From positions 1 to 64,000 of the forward strand of contig NZ_JAAOCA010000029.1 of NCBI RefSeq assembly GCF_014694385.1: 64,000 nucleotides of DNA, read 5' to 3'. Positions 56,301-63,845 of this stretch are shown here, piece after piece; position 1 is the stretch's first letter; the number at the start of each line of letters is the position of its first letter. A program made the position numbers and the translations under genes. The notes below the pieces were generated by a model. That model did no database searches. It worked only from the letters and a program-made list of their open reading frames with translations, and was not told the origin of the DNA. The DNA is from Pseudomonas typographi (lineage in GTDB: Bacteria; Pseudomonadota; Gammaproteobacteria; Pseudomonadales; Pseudomonadaceae).

Positions 56301-59300
56301 ATCGCGGCCGAGCGTGGCGGTGACGACCAGGCGGCTGATGCACCCTTGGGCAACGAGCTGATCATCAATGCCCAGGTACGCCAGGGTGAGCTACAGATGA
56401 ACTGGCAGTACAGCGGCGCACGGCTTTCCTCGGCCTGGGTCGAGGGGCTGGCCCAGGCGTACCGCGCTGAGCTGCAAGGGTTGATCGAGCATTGCCTGAG
56501 CCCCGACGTGCAACGCTTCACGCCATCGGACTTCCCACTGGCAGGGCTGGATCAAGGCACGCTGGAGAGCCTGCTGTTACCCGCTGATACCGAGTTGCTC
56601 TATCCGTTGTCGCCGTTGCAGCAGGGTATGTTGTTCCACGCCTTGCAGAACCCCGGCGAAAGCCATTACCTCAACCAGTTGAGCCTGGCCATCGACGGCC
56701 TGGACGCCACGCGCTTCGCCCAGGCCTGGGATATCACCGTGGCCCGGCATGACGTGCTGCGTACCGCCTTCCTCTGGGAAGGGCTGAGCCAGCCGCTGCA
56801 AGCGGTGCATCGCAACGTGCCATCGCCGGTACGCCTGCTCGACTGGCGCGAGCGAGCAGACCGCGAAACGGCGGTCGAGTACCTGGCTGGCCAGGAACGT
56901 GAGGCTGGGTTTGACCTTGGTACCGCACCCTTGCTACGGGTGCTGCTGGTGCGTTTGGGTGAACAGCGCTATCAGTTGATCCTGACCAGTCATCACTTGT
57001 TGCTCGATGGCTGGAGCTCGTCGCGGCTGATCGCCGAGGTCTTGCAACACTATCGGGGCACGCCGCCCGCCGAGGTGGCGGGGCGTTTCGTCGACTACGT
57101 GCAGTGGTTGCAACAGCGTGACCCGGCGCAGCGCCAGGCCTTTTGGCGCGAGCGCCTGGCCGGGCTGGGCGAGCCAACCTTGCTGGCCAACAGCGTGACC
57201 GGCGTGGGTGAGGGCAGTGGTCACCGCCAGCACCACTGGCAATGCGACGCCGCGATGACTGAACGCCTGATCGCCGTCGCCCGCCGCGAGCGAGTCACCT
57301 TGAACACCTTGGTTCAAGGCGCCTGGAGCCTGTTGCTACAACGCTATAGCGGGCAAGCCACGGTGGCGTTCGGCGCCACGGTGGCCGGCCGGCCGGCGCA
57401 ATTGGCCGATGCTGAACGCACCCTGGGGCTGTTCATCAACACGTTGCCGGTTATCCAGACGCCGCCAGCCCAGCAGCCCTTGGGCGATTGGCTGCGCCAG
57501 TTGCAAAGCTTCAACAGCGCGCTACGCGAGCATGAACATACGCCGTTGTTCGAGATCCAGGGCTGGGCCGGGCAGGGCGGGCAGGCCCTGTTCGATACCT
57601 TGCTGGTGTTCGAAAACTACCCGGTGGAACAGGCGCTCGGTGAAGCTAGCGGCTTGCGTTTCTCGCCAGTGCAGCGCCACGAGACTACGCACTACCCGCT
57701 GACCCTGGTGATCCATGCCGGTGCGCACTTGCAGATCGAATTCAGCTACCGCCAAGACACTTTCGCCGAAGCCGATATCGCCCGTTTCAGCGAACACCTG
57801 GCTGGGTTGCTGGAGCAGTTCGAAGACAGCAATCGCCCGTTGGCGAGCCTGACCTTGCTGAGCCCTATCGAGGTTCGCCAGATCGCCGGGTGGAACGCCA
57901 CCGATATCCGCTACCCGCAGTATCCCAACCTGCCCGCGCTGCTTGCAGAGCAGGTCCGCGCCACGCCCGATGCCTTGGCGTTGGTCCACGCTGATGCCCG
58001 TTTGAGCTACGCCGAGCTGGATGCCCGCGCCAACCAACTGGCCCATTGGCTGCAAGGCCAGGGCCTGGGGCCGGATGTGCCGGTTGCCGTTTGCGCTGAG
58101 CGTTCGGTGGAATTGGTGGTGGCACTGCTGGGGGTGATCAAGGCCGGTGGCGCGTATTTGCCGCTGGACCCGGATCATCCGCGAGAGCGCCTGCAAGGCA
58201 TGTTGGCCGACAGTGGCAGCCCGTTGCTGTTGACCCAGGCGCATCTGCTGGGCAAGTGGGCTGGGGATGCCGGCGTGCCGGTGCATGCGTTGGAACGCTT
58301 GCCGCTGGGCATCCAACCGTTGACCGCGCCGAGCGTCGATATCGGCGCGGAGAACCTCGTGTACTGCCTGTACACCTCCGGCTCCACTGGCAAGCCCAAG
58401 GCGGTCGGCAACCGCCACGCCGGCCTGCTCAACCGGCTGCAATGGATGCAGGCCGAATACGGCCTGAGCGCCAGCGACCGGGTGCTGCAAAAAACCCCTT
58501 ACAGCTTCGACGTGTCGGTGTGGGAATTCTTCTGGCCGCTGCTCAGCGGCGCGGCATTGGTCATGGCCCCGCCCGGTGCGCACCGTGATCCGCAAGCGTT
58601 GCGCGAGTTGATCGTCGAGCATGGCATTACCACGCTGCACTTCGTGCCATCGATGCTCCAGGCGTTCGTGTCGGCGGGCGAGCTGCCGGTTTGCACCTCG
58701 CTTAAGCGCATCCTTTGCAGCGGTGAAGCCCTGCCTGGGGAACTGCAACGGCAAGTGCTGTCGCAAACCGGCAGCGAGTTGCACAACCTGTACGGCCCGA
58801 CAGAAGCGGCCATCGATGTTACTTCCTGGGCATGCCGCGAAGATGGCAAGAGCGTGCCGATTGGCCGGCCCATCGCCAACACGCAGATCCACATTCTCGA
58901 TGCCGACCTCAACCCGGTGCCGGTGGGTGTGGCGGGTGAGTTGTACATCGCTGGGGTAAACCTGGCCCGGGGTTACCAGGGTCGCCCTTCACTGACCGCC
59001 GAACGCTTCGTCGCCAACCCCTACGGTGAGTTTGGCGAGCGCATGTATCGCAGCGGCGACCTGGCGCGCTGGCGTGCCGATGGGGCCATCGAGTACCTCG
59101 GCCGCCTCGACCATCAGGTCAAGTTGCGTGGCCAGCGTATCGAGTTGGGCGAGATCGAAGCGGTGTTGCTGGCCCATGACGCGGTGCGCGAATGCGTGGT
59201 GGTTGCCCGGAACAATCAACTGCTGGGTTACTGGGTCGGCACCGATGCCGATGAAGCCGCGCTTAAATTTCACCTCGCCCAGCACGTTCCTGAATACATG

Positions 59301-59711
59301 GTGCCGTGGCGGTTGATGCAACTGCCGGCGATGCCGCTCTCGGCCAACGGCAAGCTGGATCGCAAGCAACTGCCGCAACCCGAAGGGCAGGGCACACTGA
59401 GCGGGCATGTGCCGCCGAGCAGCGACGCCGAACGGGCCCTGGTGGCTATCTGGGCCGAAGTATTGGGCCTGGAGCAGGTCGGCGTTACCGACAGCTTCTT
59501 TGAGCTGGGCGGGCATTCGCTGAGCGTGATGCAAGTGCGCGCGCAACTGCAACAACGCCATGGCTGCCACCTACCGATCAACGCTTTCTTCGATCACGTC
59601 ACCGTGCAGAAGTTGGCCCAGCAACTGCCGAGCGATCTGTTCGCAGCGGCGGTCGAGCATCGCGAGCGCCTGGATGACATGGCCCGCTGGCTGGATGAAT
59701 TCGAGGTTTGA
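47394..59711 (+). CDS. NRPS modules 4-6: C-A(Ser)-T-E-C-A(Orn-like)-T-E-C-A(Ser)-T
   Basis: A 4,105-residue trimodular synthetase. C1 has HHIVADG at 194, A1 reads DVWHLSLIDK (Ser), T1 Ser1051, E1 HHLVVDG at 1229. C2 has HHILLDG at 1694. A2 (about 2010-2500; FAFDGAHERW, GFPPVYL, YSFGGEA, NGYGPTETVVT) reads DGEGSGGVTK, a code of the type seen for basic residues (Orn/Lys) in pyoverdine synthetases. T2 Ser2556, E2 HHLVVDG at 2731. C3 has HHLLLDG at 3200, A3 again reads the Ser code, T3 Ser4042 (GGHS). Predicted output: D-Ser, D-(modified Orn), L-Ser. Both carriers before E domains have the GGDS form, as expected. It overlaps the previous gene by 4 nt. Confidence 0.93.
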   Translation: MNDLSQAHGPSHRDDPLRPLAERLNALPAEKQRIFLQQLREKGIDARRLPIVPAPAEAKCTLSYSQHRLWLLWQLEPTASAYHITGGLQLTGELNEAALEAALADIVARHAVLRSDFPSEGGEPVVRVHAADACAVTLGREDLSDVSAQAKDAALTRLAQDQAGRPFDLTQGPLLRLCLVRCGAERHALLVTLHHIVADGVSVELFVQELASGYARRLHAAGSPLASLDVQYSDYARWQRLWLESGESEQQLAYWRGRLGSEEPVLELPVDHLRPGLPTYRGARVGKPLPDATSSRLRQFARGQHATPFMVLLAAYGVWLSRLCGQAELRVGIPVANRQAAATQGLIGCFVNTQVWPLRVLRHESFVGQVKAVREQALQAQAHQDLPFEQLVEALQPQRSLGRNPLFQVLFNHLQRGDSQLEAGGLVFERLDQAAETAQLDLALTTEENRQGQITATFSYATDLFEASTVQAWHAHFLHLLEQLLEQPERALHELEPLTPAEQQQLAGWNATQEDYPQYPNLPALLAEQVRATPDALALVHADARLSYAELDARANQLAHWLQGQGVGPDVPVAVCAERSVELVVALLGVIKAGGAYLPLDPDHPRERLQGMLADSGSPLLLTQAHLLGKWAGDAGVPVHALERLPLGIQPLTAPSVDIGAENLVYCLYTSGSTGKPKAVGNRHAGLLNRLQWMQAEYGLSASDRVLQKTPYSFDVSVWEFFWPLLSGAALVMAPPGAHRDPQALRELIVEHGITTLHFVPSMLQAFVSAGELPVCTSLKRILCSGEALPRELQRQVLSQTASELHNLYGPTEAAIDVTSWACREDGKSVPIGRPIANTQIHILDADLNPVPVGVAGELYIAGVNLARGYQGRPSLTAERFVANPYGEFGERMYRSGDLARWRADGAIEYLGRLDHQVKLRGQRIELGEIEAVLLAHANVRESVVIARDDKLIGYWVGDATEEDVLKAHLAQHVPEYMVPWRLVQLDAMPLSANGKLDRKQLPQPEGQAAAEDYIAPRSEAEQALAAIWAEVLGLEQVGIADNFFELGGDSILSLQVISRARRAGWQLNPRDLFLHPTLAALAHGARSARQGAEPPPGVTVGPAPLTPIQQYFFSQGIAQRQHWNQSALLRPLQVLQAEPLRASLAALVEHHASLRLRYRQDAHGTWQQGYTTFSDENLLVEVDAPDAEAFLHEAERLQTSLDLGNGPLLRAALLALGDGSQRLLIVVHHLVVDGVSWRVLVEDLQHVYRQQAAGQAVTLAPVGASFAQWGERLQAFAASPALLDELDYWCAQTAGQSAMALGCEGQAVERRMRLPGELTRRLHKEAPSAYRTRLDELLLVALARVLCRQSQQASLSVALEGHGRDALPAPFSEGLDIERSVGWFTSLYPVRLSPGLGDLGAAIKAVKEQLRQVPNKGIGYGALRYLGPASAQALLAEQAPPQVMFNYLGQYDSSLDGQRLFALASEPQGRQRDPASPLSHALTVNARLVEGQLQFDGRADAQHYSPSRLERLLDDLRAELSLLAAHCLAPENAALTPADVPLAGLTQAQLDALPLAAREVEDLYPLSPLQQGLLFHTLQGDAESAYVNQIDVVLEGLDPQRFLQAWETTVQQHATLRSVFLWQGELSAPLQAVLRRGPAVAQLHDARGLSQQALDEWARTERAEGFDLARLPLQRVQLLRLDATRCRMIWTFHHILLDGWSSARLIGEVLQHYAGERPLAPRSQYRDYIAWLGAQDRQAAHAYWQGRLAALDGPTLLAESLPARDTQGFGEALGHGVIHGGLSAVDSQRLRQFARRQRVTLNTVVQGAWTLLLQTYTGQPRVAFGATVSGRPSALDGAEAVVGLFINTVPVIAGGDPAQAVGDWLRELQTQSAEAGEFEHTPLADIQRWAGLSGQSLFDSLLVFENYPVDQAIRQRSGVRIEASSTLEATHYPLSLAIFAGEALDITFGYRRDAFAAARVEALAGHLNSLLLGLIADAHQPLAAISPLSDAEHVQLMAWSQSDYAPPAFASVQQRIAAHAAADPQRVALICAGQTLTRGELEQQANRLAHALVARGVCAEMRVGVALQRSNRLLVALLAVAKAGAAFVPLALDYPRERIGYVLGDSGMSLLITEQMALERLPEAPGLALLDLDQLDLAGYSDQPPHVEVHAQNLAYLIYTSGSSGTPKGVAVAHGPLAMHCDATAPVYDMSAESREFHFISFAFDGAHERWLTALTCGASLVLRDEELWSPARTLQTLAQQQVTNAGFPPVYLAQMAAEAQAQGRAPALDLYSFGGEAMPQANFERIRHTLAPRTLINGYGPTETVVTPLVWKVPASQACLAAYAPIGRPVGDRRAYILDARLQPVPAGVSGELYLGGSGLAREYHGRPAMSAERFVPDPFGAPGARMYRTGDRVLWGADGVIEYVGRIDQQIKIRGYRIEPGEVEARIQQHPEVETCVVLALPSPTGSRLVAYGVARVSADEPSLEARVKQALAEHLPDYMIPARLIWLPRLPVTPNGKLDRAALPTPDWHVQGGEFIAPQGEVETLLAGIWQQLLGIRQVGATQNFFELGGDSIVSLQLVGRARQAGVLLTPKDVFEQQTIRGLTQVAKVQKSVAQAQGPVTGPAALTPIQAWFFESPINVRQHWNQSVLLQPREALDATLLSGALQALVAHHDALRLRFTQAADGTWRQSHGDTAAVPLDRVQVTDAAQWASACSAVQAGLNISEGPLLRGLLLDSQQGQRLLLAAHHLVVDGVSWRILLEDLQRAYGQLQAGQPLALGNKTSAFQRWGEVLQAQAPSRLAELDLWRAILAPDVASLPLMDETGSRRRDQVRECQVRLAEPLTRQLLTQAPQAYRSRVDELLLTALARVVLRATGGESLLVGLEGHGREVPPDYTDVDLSRSVGWFTSLYPVRLQADPSAPAGAAIRGIKEQLRRVPDQGMGYGILRYLGEPEVRAELAGAPQPSITFNYLGQTDRGLDAQGLFSIAAERGGDDQAADAPLGNELIINAQVRQGELQMNWQYSGARLSSAWVEGLAQAYRAELQGLIEHCLSPDVQRFTPSDFPLAGLDQGTLESLLLPADTELLYPLSPLQQGMLFHALQNPGESHYLNQLSLAIDGLDATRFAQAWDITVARHDVLRTAFLWEGLSQPLQAVHRNVPSPVRLLDWRERADRETAVEYLAGQEREAGFDLGTAPLLRVLLVRLGEQRYQLILTSHHLLLDGWSSSRLIAEVLQHYRGTPPAEVAGRFVDYVQWLQQRDPAQRQAFWRERLAGLGEPTLLANSVTGVGEGSGHRQHHWQCDAAMTERLIAVARRERVTLNTLVQGAWSLLLQRYSGQATVAFGATVAGRPAQLADAERTLGLFINTLPVIQTPPAQQPLGDWLRQLQSFNSALREHEHTPLFEIQGWAGQGGQALFDTLLVFENYPVEQALGEASGLRFSPVQRHETTHYPLTLVIHAGAHLQIEFSYRQDTFAEADIARFSEHLAGLLEQFEDSNRPLASLTLLSPIEVRQIAGWNATDIRYPQYPNLPALLAEQVRATPDALALVHADARLSYAELDARANQLAHWLQGQGLGPDVPVAVCAERSVELVVALLGVIKAGGAYLPLDPDHPRERLQGMLADSGSPLLLTQAHLLGKWAGDAGVPVHALERLPLGIQPLTAPSVDIGAENLVYCLYTSGSTGKPKAVGNRHAGLLNRLQWMQAEYGLSASDRVLQKTPYSFDVSVWEFFWPLLSGAALVMAPPGAHRDPQALRELIVEHGITTLHFVPSMLQAFVSAGELPVCTSLKRILCSGEALPGELQRQVLSQTGSELHNLYGPTEAAIDVTSWACREDGKSVPIGRPIANTQIHILDADLNPVPVGVAGELYIAGVNLARGYQGRPSLTAERFVANPYGEFGERMYRSGDLARWRADGAIEYLGRLDHQVKLRGQRIELGEIEAVLLAHDAVRECVVVARNNQLLGYWVGTDADEAALKFHLAQHVPEYMVPWRLMQLPAMPLSANGKLDRKQLPQPEGQGTLSGHVPPSSDAERALVAIWAEVLGLEQVGVTDSFFELGGHSLSVMQVRAQLQQRHGCHLPINAFFDHVTVQKLAQQLPSDLFAAAVEHRERLDDMARWLDEFEV
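48954..50615 (+). repeat. Serine adenylation cassette, copy 3
   Basis: Pairs with copy 1 in its C-terminal subdomain and carrier (HANVRESVVIARDDKLIG onward). In the stretch around 50000-50160 its synonymous bases instead match copy 2. Confidence 0.85.
57927..59390 (+). repeat. Serine adenylation cassette, copy 4
   Basis: Pairs with copy 2 in the C-terminal subdomain and with all copies in the large subdomain. After about 59375 it diverges into its own linker and carrier domain. Confidence 0.85.
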
Positions 59712-59712
59712 G

Positions 59713-62700
59713 ATGAGTATCGATCCGCACCAAATCGCCCGGCGTTTCGCCGAGCTAACCCCTGAGCGGCGCCAGACCTTTCTCGCCAAGCTCGAGGAAA
59801 ACGGCATTCGCTTCACCGACCTGCCCATTGTGGCGCTGCCACGGCTGGGCGCCGCGCCGCTGTCTGCCGCCCAGCGCGGCCTGTGGATCGCCTGGCAGCG
59901 CGAGCCCGACAGCCCGGCCTACAACCTGGCGGGCGTGCTGCGCCTAGGTGGCCTGTTGGATGTCGGCGCCCTGGAGCAGGCTTGCAATGATCTGCTCGCC
60001 CGCCACGAAGCGCTGCGTACGTCCTTCACCCAGGACGTCGACGGCGAGCCGCAGCAATGCATCAACCCCGCGCGGTTCCAGGCACTGGTATGCCTCGAAC
60101 TGGGCGAGGACGCATCGCGGCAACGGGCCCAGGCGCTCACCTGCGAGCCATTCGACCTGCAAGCCGGCCCGGCGTTGCGCCTGGAGTTGCATCGCCTGGG
60201 TCCACGGCAGCATCGGCTGGTCATCGTGCTGCACCACATTCTTGCCGATGGCTGGTCCATCGGCTTAATCATCGAAGACCTGGCCGCGGCCTACGCCGCG
60301 CGCCGCCAGGGGCAGGCCGCACCATGGCCGCCGCTGGCCGTGCAATACGCCGATTACGCCGGTTGGCAACAACGCTGGCTGGATGCTGGCGAGCAAACCC
60401 GGCAACTCGATTATTGGCGCAGGCAACTAGAAGACGATCACACGCCCTTAGCGCTGCCGCTGGACCGCCCACGCAGTGCGGTTCGGGATCCACGCGGGGC
60501 GAGCGTGCGCATGCAATTGCCCGCGGACACCAGCGAACGCTTGCGCCACCTTGCCAAGGCCAACGGTGCGACCACGTTCATGGCCATGCTGGCGCTGCTT
60601 AACCTTTTGCTCGCTCGGCACAGCGGCGCCGACAAGGTGCGTATCGGCTCGCCGCTGGCCAACCGTACCCGCGCCGAAACCCAGCGGGTGGTGGGCTACT
60701 TCACCACCCTGAGTGTGTTGAGCAACCGGGTCGACGAGCGGTGGAGTTTTACCGCGCTGTTGAAACAGGTGCGCGGCACCTTGCTCGAGGCCCAGGAACA
60801 TTCCCAGTTGCCGTTCGACCAACTCCTGCAAGCTCTGGCGCCGCCCCGCGAGGCGGGCACGCATCCGCTGTTTCAGGTCAAGTGCACCGAGCAATCGGCC
60901 AGCCGCCCGCAGCGCTTCGCCGACCTGTCCATGAGCCTGGACGGGCTGGCGGCGGGCGACGTGCACTTCGACCTGAGCGTGGACTTCACCGATCGCGCTG
61001 ATGGCATCGAAGTGCTGATCGCCTACGCCTGCGACCTGTTCGACGCCGAGCGCATCGAGGCTTTGGCGGGTGATCTGGCTTCACTGGCCGACGCTGTCAG
61101 CCTGGCGCCGGGCCAACCGTTGCTGGAGCTCGCCGTCGAACCCGAATACCACCCCGATGCCCCGGCAATCGCCGCCGAAGACGTGCTTGCCGCCTGGCAG
61201 CGCCAGTATCGCCTCAGCCCTGACGCCGCAGCCTTGACCTGCAACGGCATTACCTTCAGCCGCGCGCAAATCAACCACGCCGCGCAGGCCCTTGGCCAAC
61301 GCCTGCTGGCCCGTGGCGTCGGTCCCGGTGCTCGGGTGGCGCTGCTGACCGGGCGCACGCCTGGAATGGTGATCGGCATCCTGGCGGTGCTCCAGTGTGG
61401 CGCCGCCTATGTGCCCATCGATCCACGCTGGCCGGCCGAACGCCGTGCGGCGGTGTTGGCCGACAGCGGCGCGTGTTTGGTGCTGGGCGCCGACCCTCAG
61501 GTGCCAGGCCTGAGCTGGCTAACGCTGGACCTGGATTTACCGATGCCCACACCGCTGGCGGCCTGGCCGGCCCAGGTGCCGCAGTTGCCGGCGTACTTGA
61601 TCTATACCTCAGGTTCCAGCGGCGCGCCCAAGGCGGTAGTCGCCACTCGCGGCAATTTGGCCGCGTATGTCGCAGGGCTGAGCCAGCGCCTGCAATTGCC
61701 TGCGCGCAGTAGTTTCGCCATGGTCTCGACGGTGGCCGCCGACCTCGGTCACACGGTGCTGTTCCTCGCCTTGAGCCAGGGTGGCCTGCTGCATCTGGCC
61801 GACGATGAGCATGCCTTCGACCCCGACGCCTTTGCCCATTGGCAAGGCGAGCAGGGCGCCGACGTGCTGAAAATCACCCCGAGTCATTTGCAGGCCTTGC
61901 TCAACGCCCGCGACCCGGCCCGAGTCCTGCCGCGACACACGTTGATCCTCGGCGGCGAAGCCACTTCCTGGCGGCTGCTCGATGACATTCGCAAGCTCGC
62001 CCCGCAATTGCGGGTCTTCAACCACTACGGCCCCACAGAGACCACGGTTGGTGCGCTCTGCCAGGACGCTGCCCATGCGGATCGCTTGCGCGCCCGGACC
62101 TTGCCCATCGGTACCCCGCTGGCCGGCGTCCAGGTTCGAGTCCTGGATGCCTATCTGAATCCGGTGGCCAGGGGCGTGGTCGGTGAGCTGTACCTGGGTG
62201 GACCAGGCGTCACCCAGGGTTATTCGGGCCGGCCTGGCCTGACCGCAGAACGCTACGTGCCGGACTTGTATGGTGCGCCCGGCGCGCGCCTGTATCGCAG
62301 CGGTGATCGCGTTCGACGCCTCGATGATGGCAGCCTGGAATACCTGGGCCGCAGCGATGATCAAGTGAAAGTTCGTGGCTACCGGGTTGAGCCTGGCGAA
62401 GTCAGCGCCGCGATCCGCCGCCTGGCCGGGGTGCGCGACGCGGCCGTGATCGCCGTGCCCGGCGAAGACGGCGGCCACCAATTGCATGCCTATCTGGTGC
62501 TGGCGGCCGGGGCGGCCGTGGAAACCCTGCGTCAATCCTTGGCGGCCCAATTGCCGGACGCCTTGGTGCCGCCCCACTGGACAGTGCTGGAGCAACTGCC
62601 ACTCACCGCCAACGGCAAGCTTGACCGTCGCGCCCTTGCGCCGACGCAGGCGCCCCAGCCAGTGAGCGAAGGCCCGCGTGGCCCGGTGGAGCAGGCGCTG

Positions 62701-63771
62701 GCGCAGTTATGGAGCGACCTGCTGGGGCGTAGCGATATCTCCCGCGACGCATCGTTTGGCGAACTGGGCGGCGACTCGCTGCTTAGCCTCAAATTGCTCG
62801 CACGCATCCGCAAGCACGGCCTGCAAGGGGAGCGCAAGCTGACCCTGGCCGACTTGCTCAATGCCCCCAGCCTCGCCGCCCTGGCCGAACGCCTGGCACC
62901 GCCGCCAGTGACCGACCCGGAGGTGGTGTTTTTGTCGCGTTCGGGCCACGGCGTGCCGCTGTTCTGCCTGCCGGGGTTGATCGTTAACAGCAGCGAATTC
63001 AAGCCGCTGGTGGATGCCCTGGGCGGCGAACGGCCGGTGTATGGCTTTGTTAGCCATGTTTATACCGAACAACGTTGGCGTGGCTACGACGTGCCAGCGC
63101 TGGCCGGCGAATACGCGGACTACATTGCCCGCACGGTCAAGGGTGGGCGCTGCGCCTTGCTCGGCTGGTCGTCCGGGGGCGAGTTGGCCCTGGAGACCGC
63201 GCGCTTGCTGCAAGGGCGCGCCCAGGTGGATCTTCTTTGCTTGGTGGATGTGTTCGAGTCGGTGCCATTCCATCCACGGCAACCGCTCGACGAGGCCAGG
63301 CGCGCCCAGGCGCAGCCGCTGCTGGAAAGCTGGCTGGGCCGCTCGGCCATGGCCGCCCAGTGGCGTGGGTTATTCGCGTTGATGGACGACCGAGAACGCG
63401 ACGCCCTGGCCGAACATGTGCTGGCTCACGACGGGCAATTGCCCAGCGACGGGCCGGATTTACTGTCCCAGGAGTTCGAACAGTGGGCGTTACTCGACAA
63501 GCGCTTGAAAGCCGCCCGCCAGGTGCACGCGCCATTGGCGATAGATGCCCATGTTTGGCAGGCCGCCCACTCCCTGACCCGCAGTGAGCGCCTGCGTGAC
63601 TGGAATGCCCTGGTCAATGTCGTCGAGCAGTGCTGCGTGGCGGGTGCGCACCACCTGGACATCATCCGCCACCCGGGTTTCATGGCCGACCTGGCGCAGG
63701 CCTTGGCGGCTCTGGAAGCAGGTAAGCGACCAGAGGGCGCTAAATTCGCCGAAGCGGCGAGCGTCTTCTAA
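59713..63771 (+). CDS. NRPS termination module 7: C-A(Asp)-T-TE
   Basis: A 1,352-residue protein. C has HHILADG at 174-180 and is of the L-donor type, matching the un-epimerised Ser before it. A (about 480-960: IYTSGSSGAPKA, AADLGHT, LKITPSH, LILGGEA, NHYGPTETTVG) reads DLTKIGHVGK, aspartate. T has Ser1022 in LGGDSLLS. The C-terminal thioesterase (about 1070-1350) has the nucleophile Ser1153 in GWSSGG and releases the peptide. Asp here is the probable substrate of the stand-alone hydroxylase. The open frame reaches back to 59560 inside the previous gene; ATG 59713 lies 1 nt after its stop and gives a normal N-terminus (MSIDPHQIARRFAEL). Confidence 0.92.
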   Translation: MSIDPHQIARRFAELTPERRQTFLAKLEENGIRFTDLPIVALPRLGAAPLSAAQRGLWIAWQREPDSPAYNLAGVLRLGGLLDVGALEQACNDLLARHEALRTSFTQDVDGEPQQCINPARFQALVCLELGEDASRQRAQALTCEPFDLQAGPALRLELHRLGPRQHRLVIVLHHILADGWSIGLIIEDLAAAYAARRQGQAAPWPPLAVQYADYAGWQQRWLDAGEQTRQLDYWRRQLEDDHTPLALPLDRPRSAVRDPRGASVRMQLPADTSERLRHLAKANGATTFMAMLALLNLLLARHSGADKVRIGSPLANRTRAETQRVVGYFTTLSVLSNRVDERWSFTALLKQVRGTLLEAQEHSQLPFDQLLQALAPPREAGTHPLFQVKCTEQSASRPQRFADLSMSLDGLAAGDVHFDLSVDFTDRADGIEVLIAYACDLFDAERIEALAGDLASLADAVSLAPGQPLLELAVEPEYHPDAPAIAAEDVLAAWQRQYRLSPDAAALTCNGITFSRAQINHAAQALGQRLLARGVGPGARVALLTGRTPGMVIGILAVLQCGAAYVPIDPRWPAERRAAVLADSGACLVLGADPQVPGLSWLTLDLDLPMPTPLAAWPAQVPQLPAYLIYTSGSSGAPKAVVATRGNLAAYVAGLSQRLQLPARSSFAMVSTVAADLGHTVLFLALSQGGLLHLADDEHAFDPDAFAHWQGEQGADVLKITPSHLQALLNARDPARVLPRHTLILGGEATSWRLLDDIRKLAPQLRVFNHYGPTETTVGALCQDAAHADRLRARTLPIGTPLAGVQVRVLDAYLNPVARGVVGELYLGGPGVTQGYSGRPGLTAERYVPDLYGAPGARLYRSGDRVRRLDDGSLEYLGRSDDQVKVRGYRVEPGEVSAAIRRLAGVRDAAVIAVPGEDGGHQLHAYLVLAAGAAVETLRQSLAAQLPDALVPPHWTVLEQLPLTANGKLDRRALAPTQAPQPVSEGPRGPVEQALAQLWSDLLGRSDISRDASFGELGGDSLLSLKLLARIRKHGLQGERKLTLADLLNAPSLAALAERLAPPPVTDPEVVFLSRSGHGVPLFCLPGLIVNSSEFKPLVDALGGERPVYGFVSHVYTEQRWRGYDVPALAGEYADYIARTVKGGRCALLGWSSGGELALETARLLQGRAQVDLLCLVDVFESVPFHPRQPLDEARRAQAQPLLESWLGRSAMAAQWRGLFALMDDRERDALAEHVLAHDGQLPSDGPDLLSQEFEQWALLDKRLKAARQVHAPLAIDAHVWQAAHSLTRSERLRDWNALVNVVEQCCVAGAHHLDIIRHPGFMADLAQALAALEAGKRPEGAKFAEAASVF

Positions 63772-63845
63772 GAACACATTATCCAGCGGCTGGGCTCGAC
63801 GGTCCGGCCACCGCTCTCTCACCTCTTCTGGAAGGAATCGGTCAC

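Noticed and set aside
41119..59390. Repeated segments as mobile elements or a CRISPR-like array
   Set aside because: All four copies are in-frame adenylation domains inside NRPS genes, with no inverted ends, transposase or short regular repeat-spacer pattern.
30165..63771. Assignment of the cluster as the pyoverdine locus
   Set aside because: FAAL, PvdE-like and PvdA-like genes fit, but the Glu-Tyr-Dab chromophore modules and chromophore-maturation genes are absent and the modules read Asp/Ser/Orn-like.
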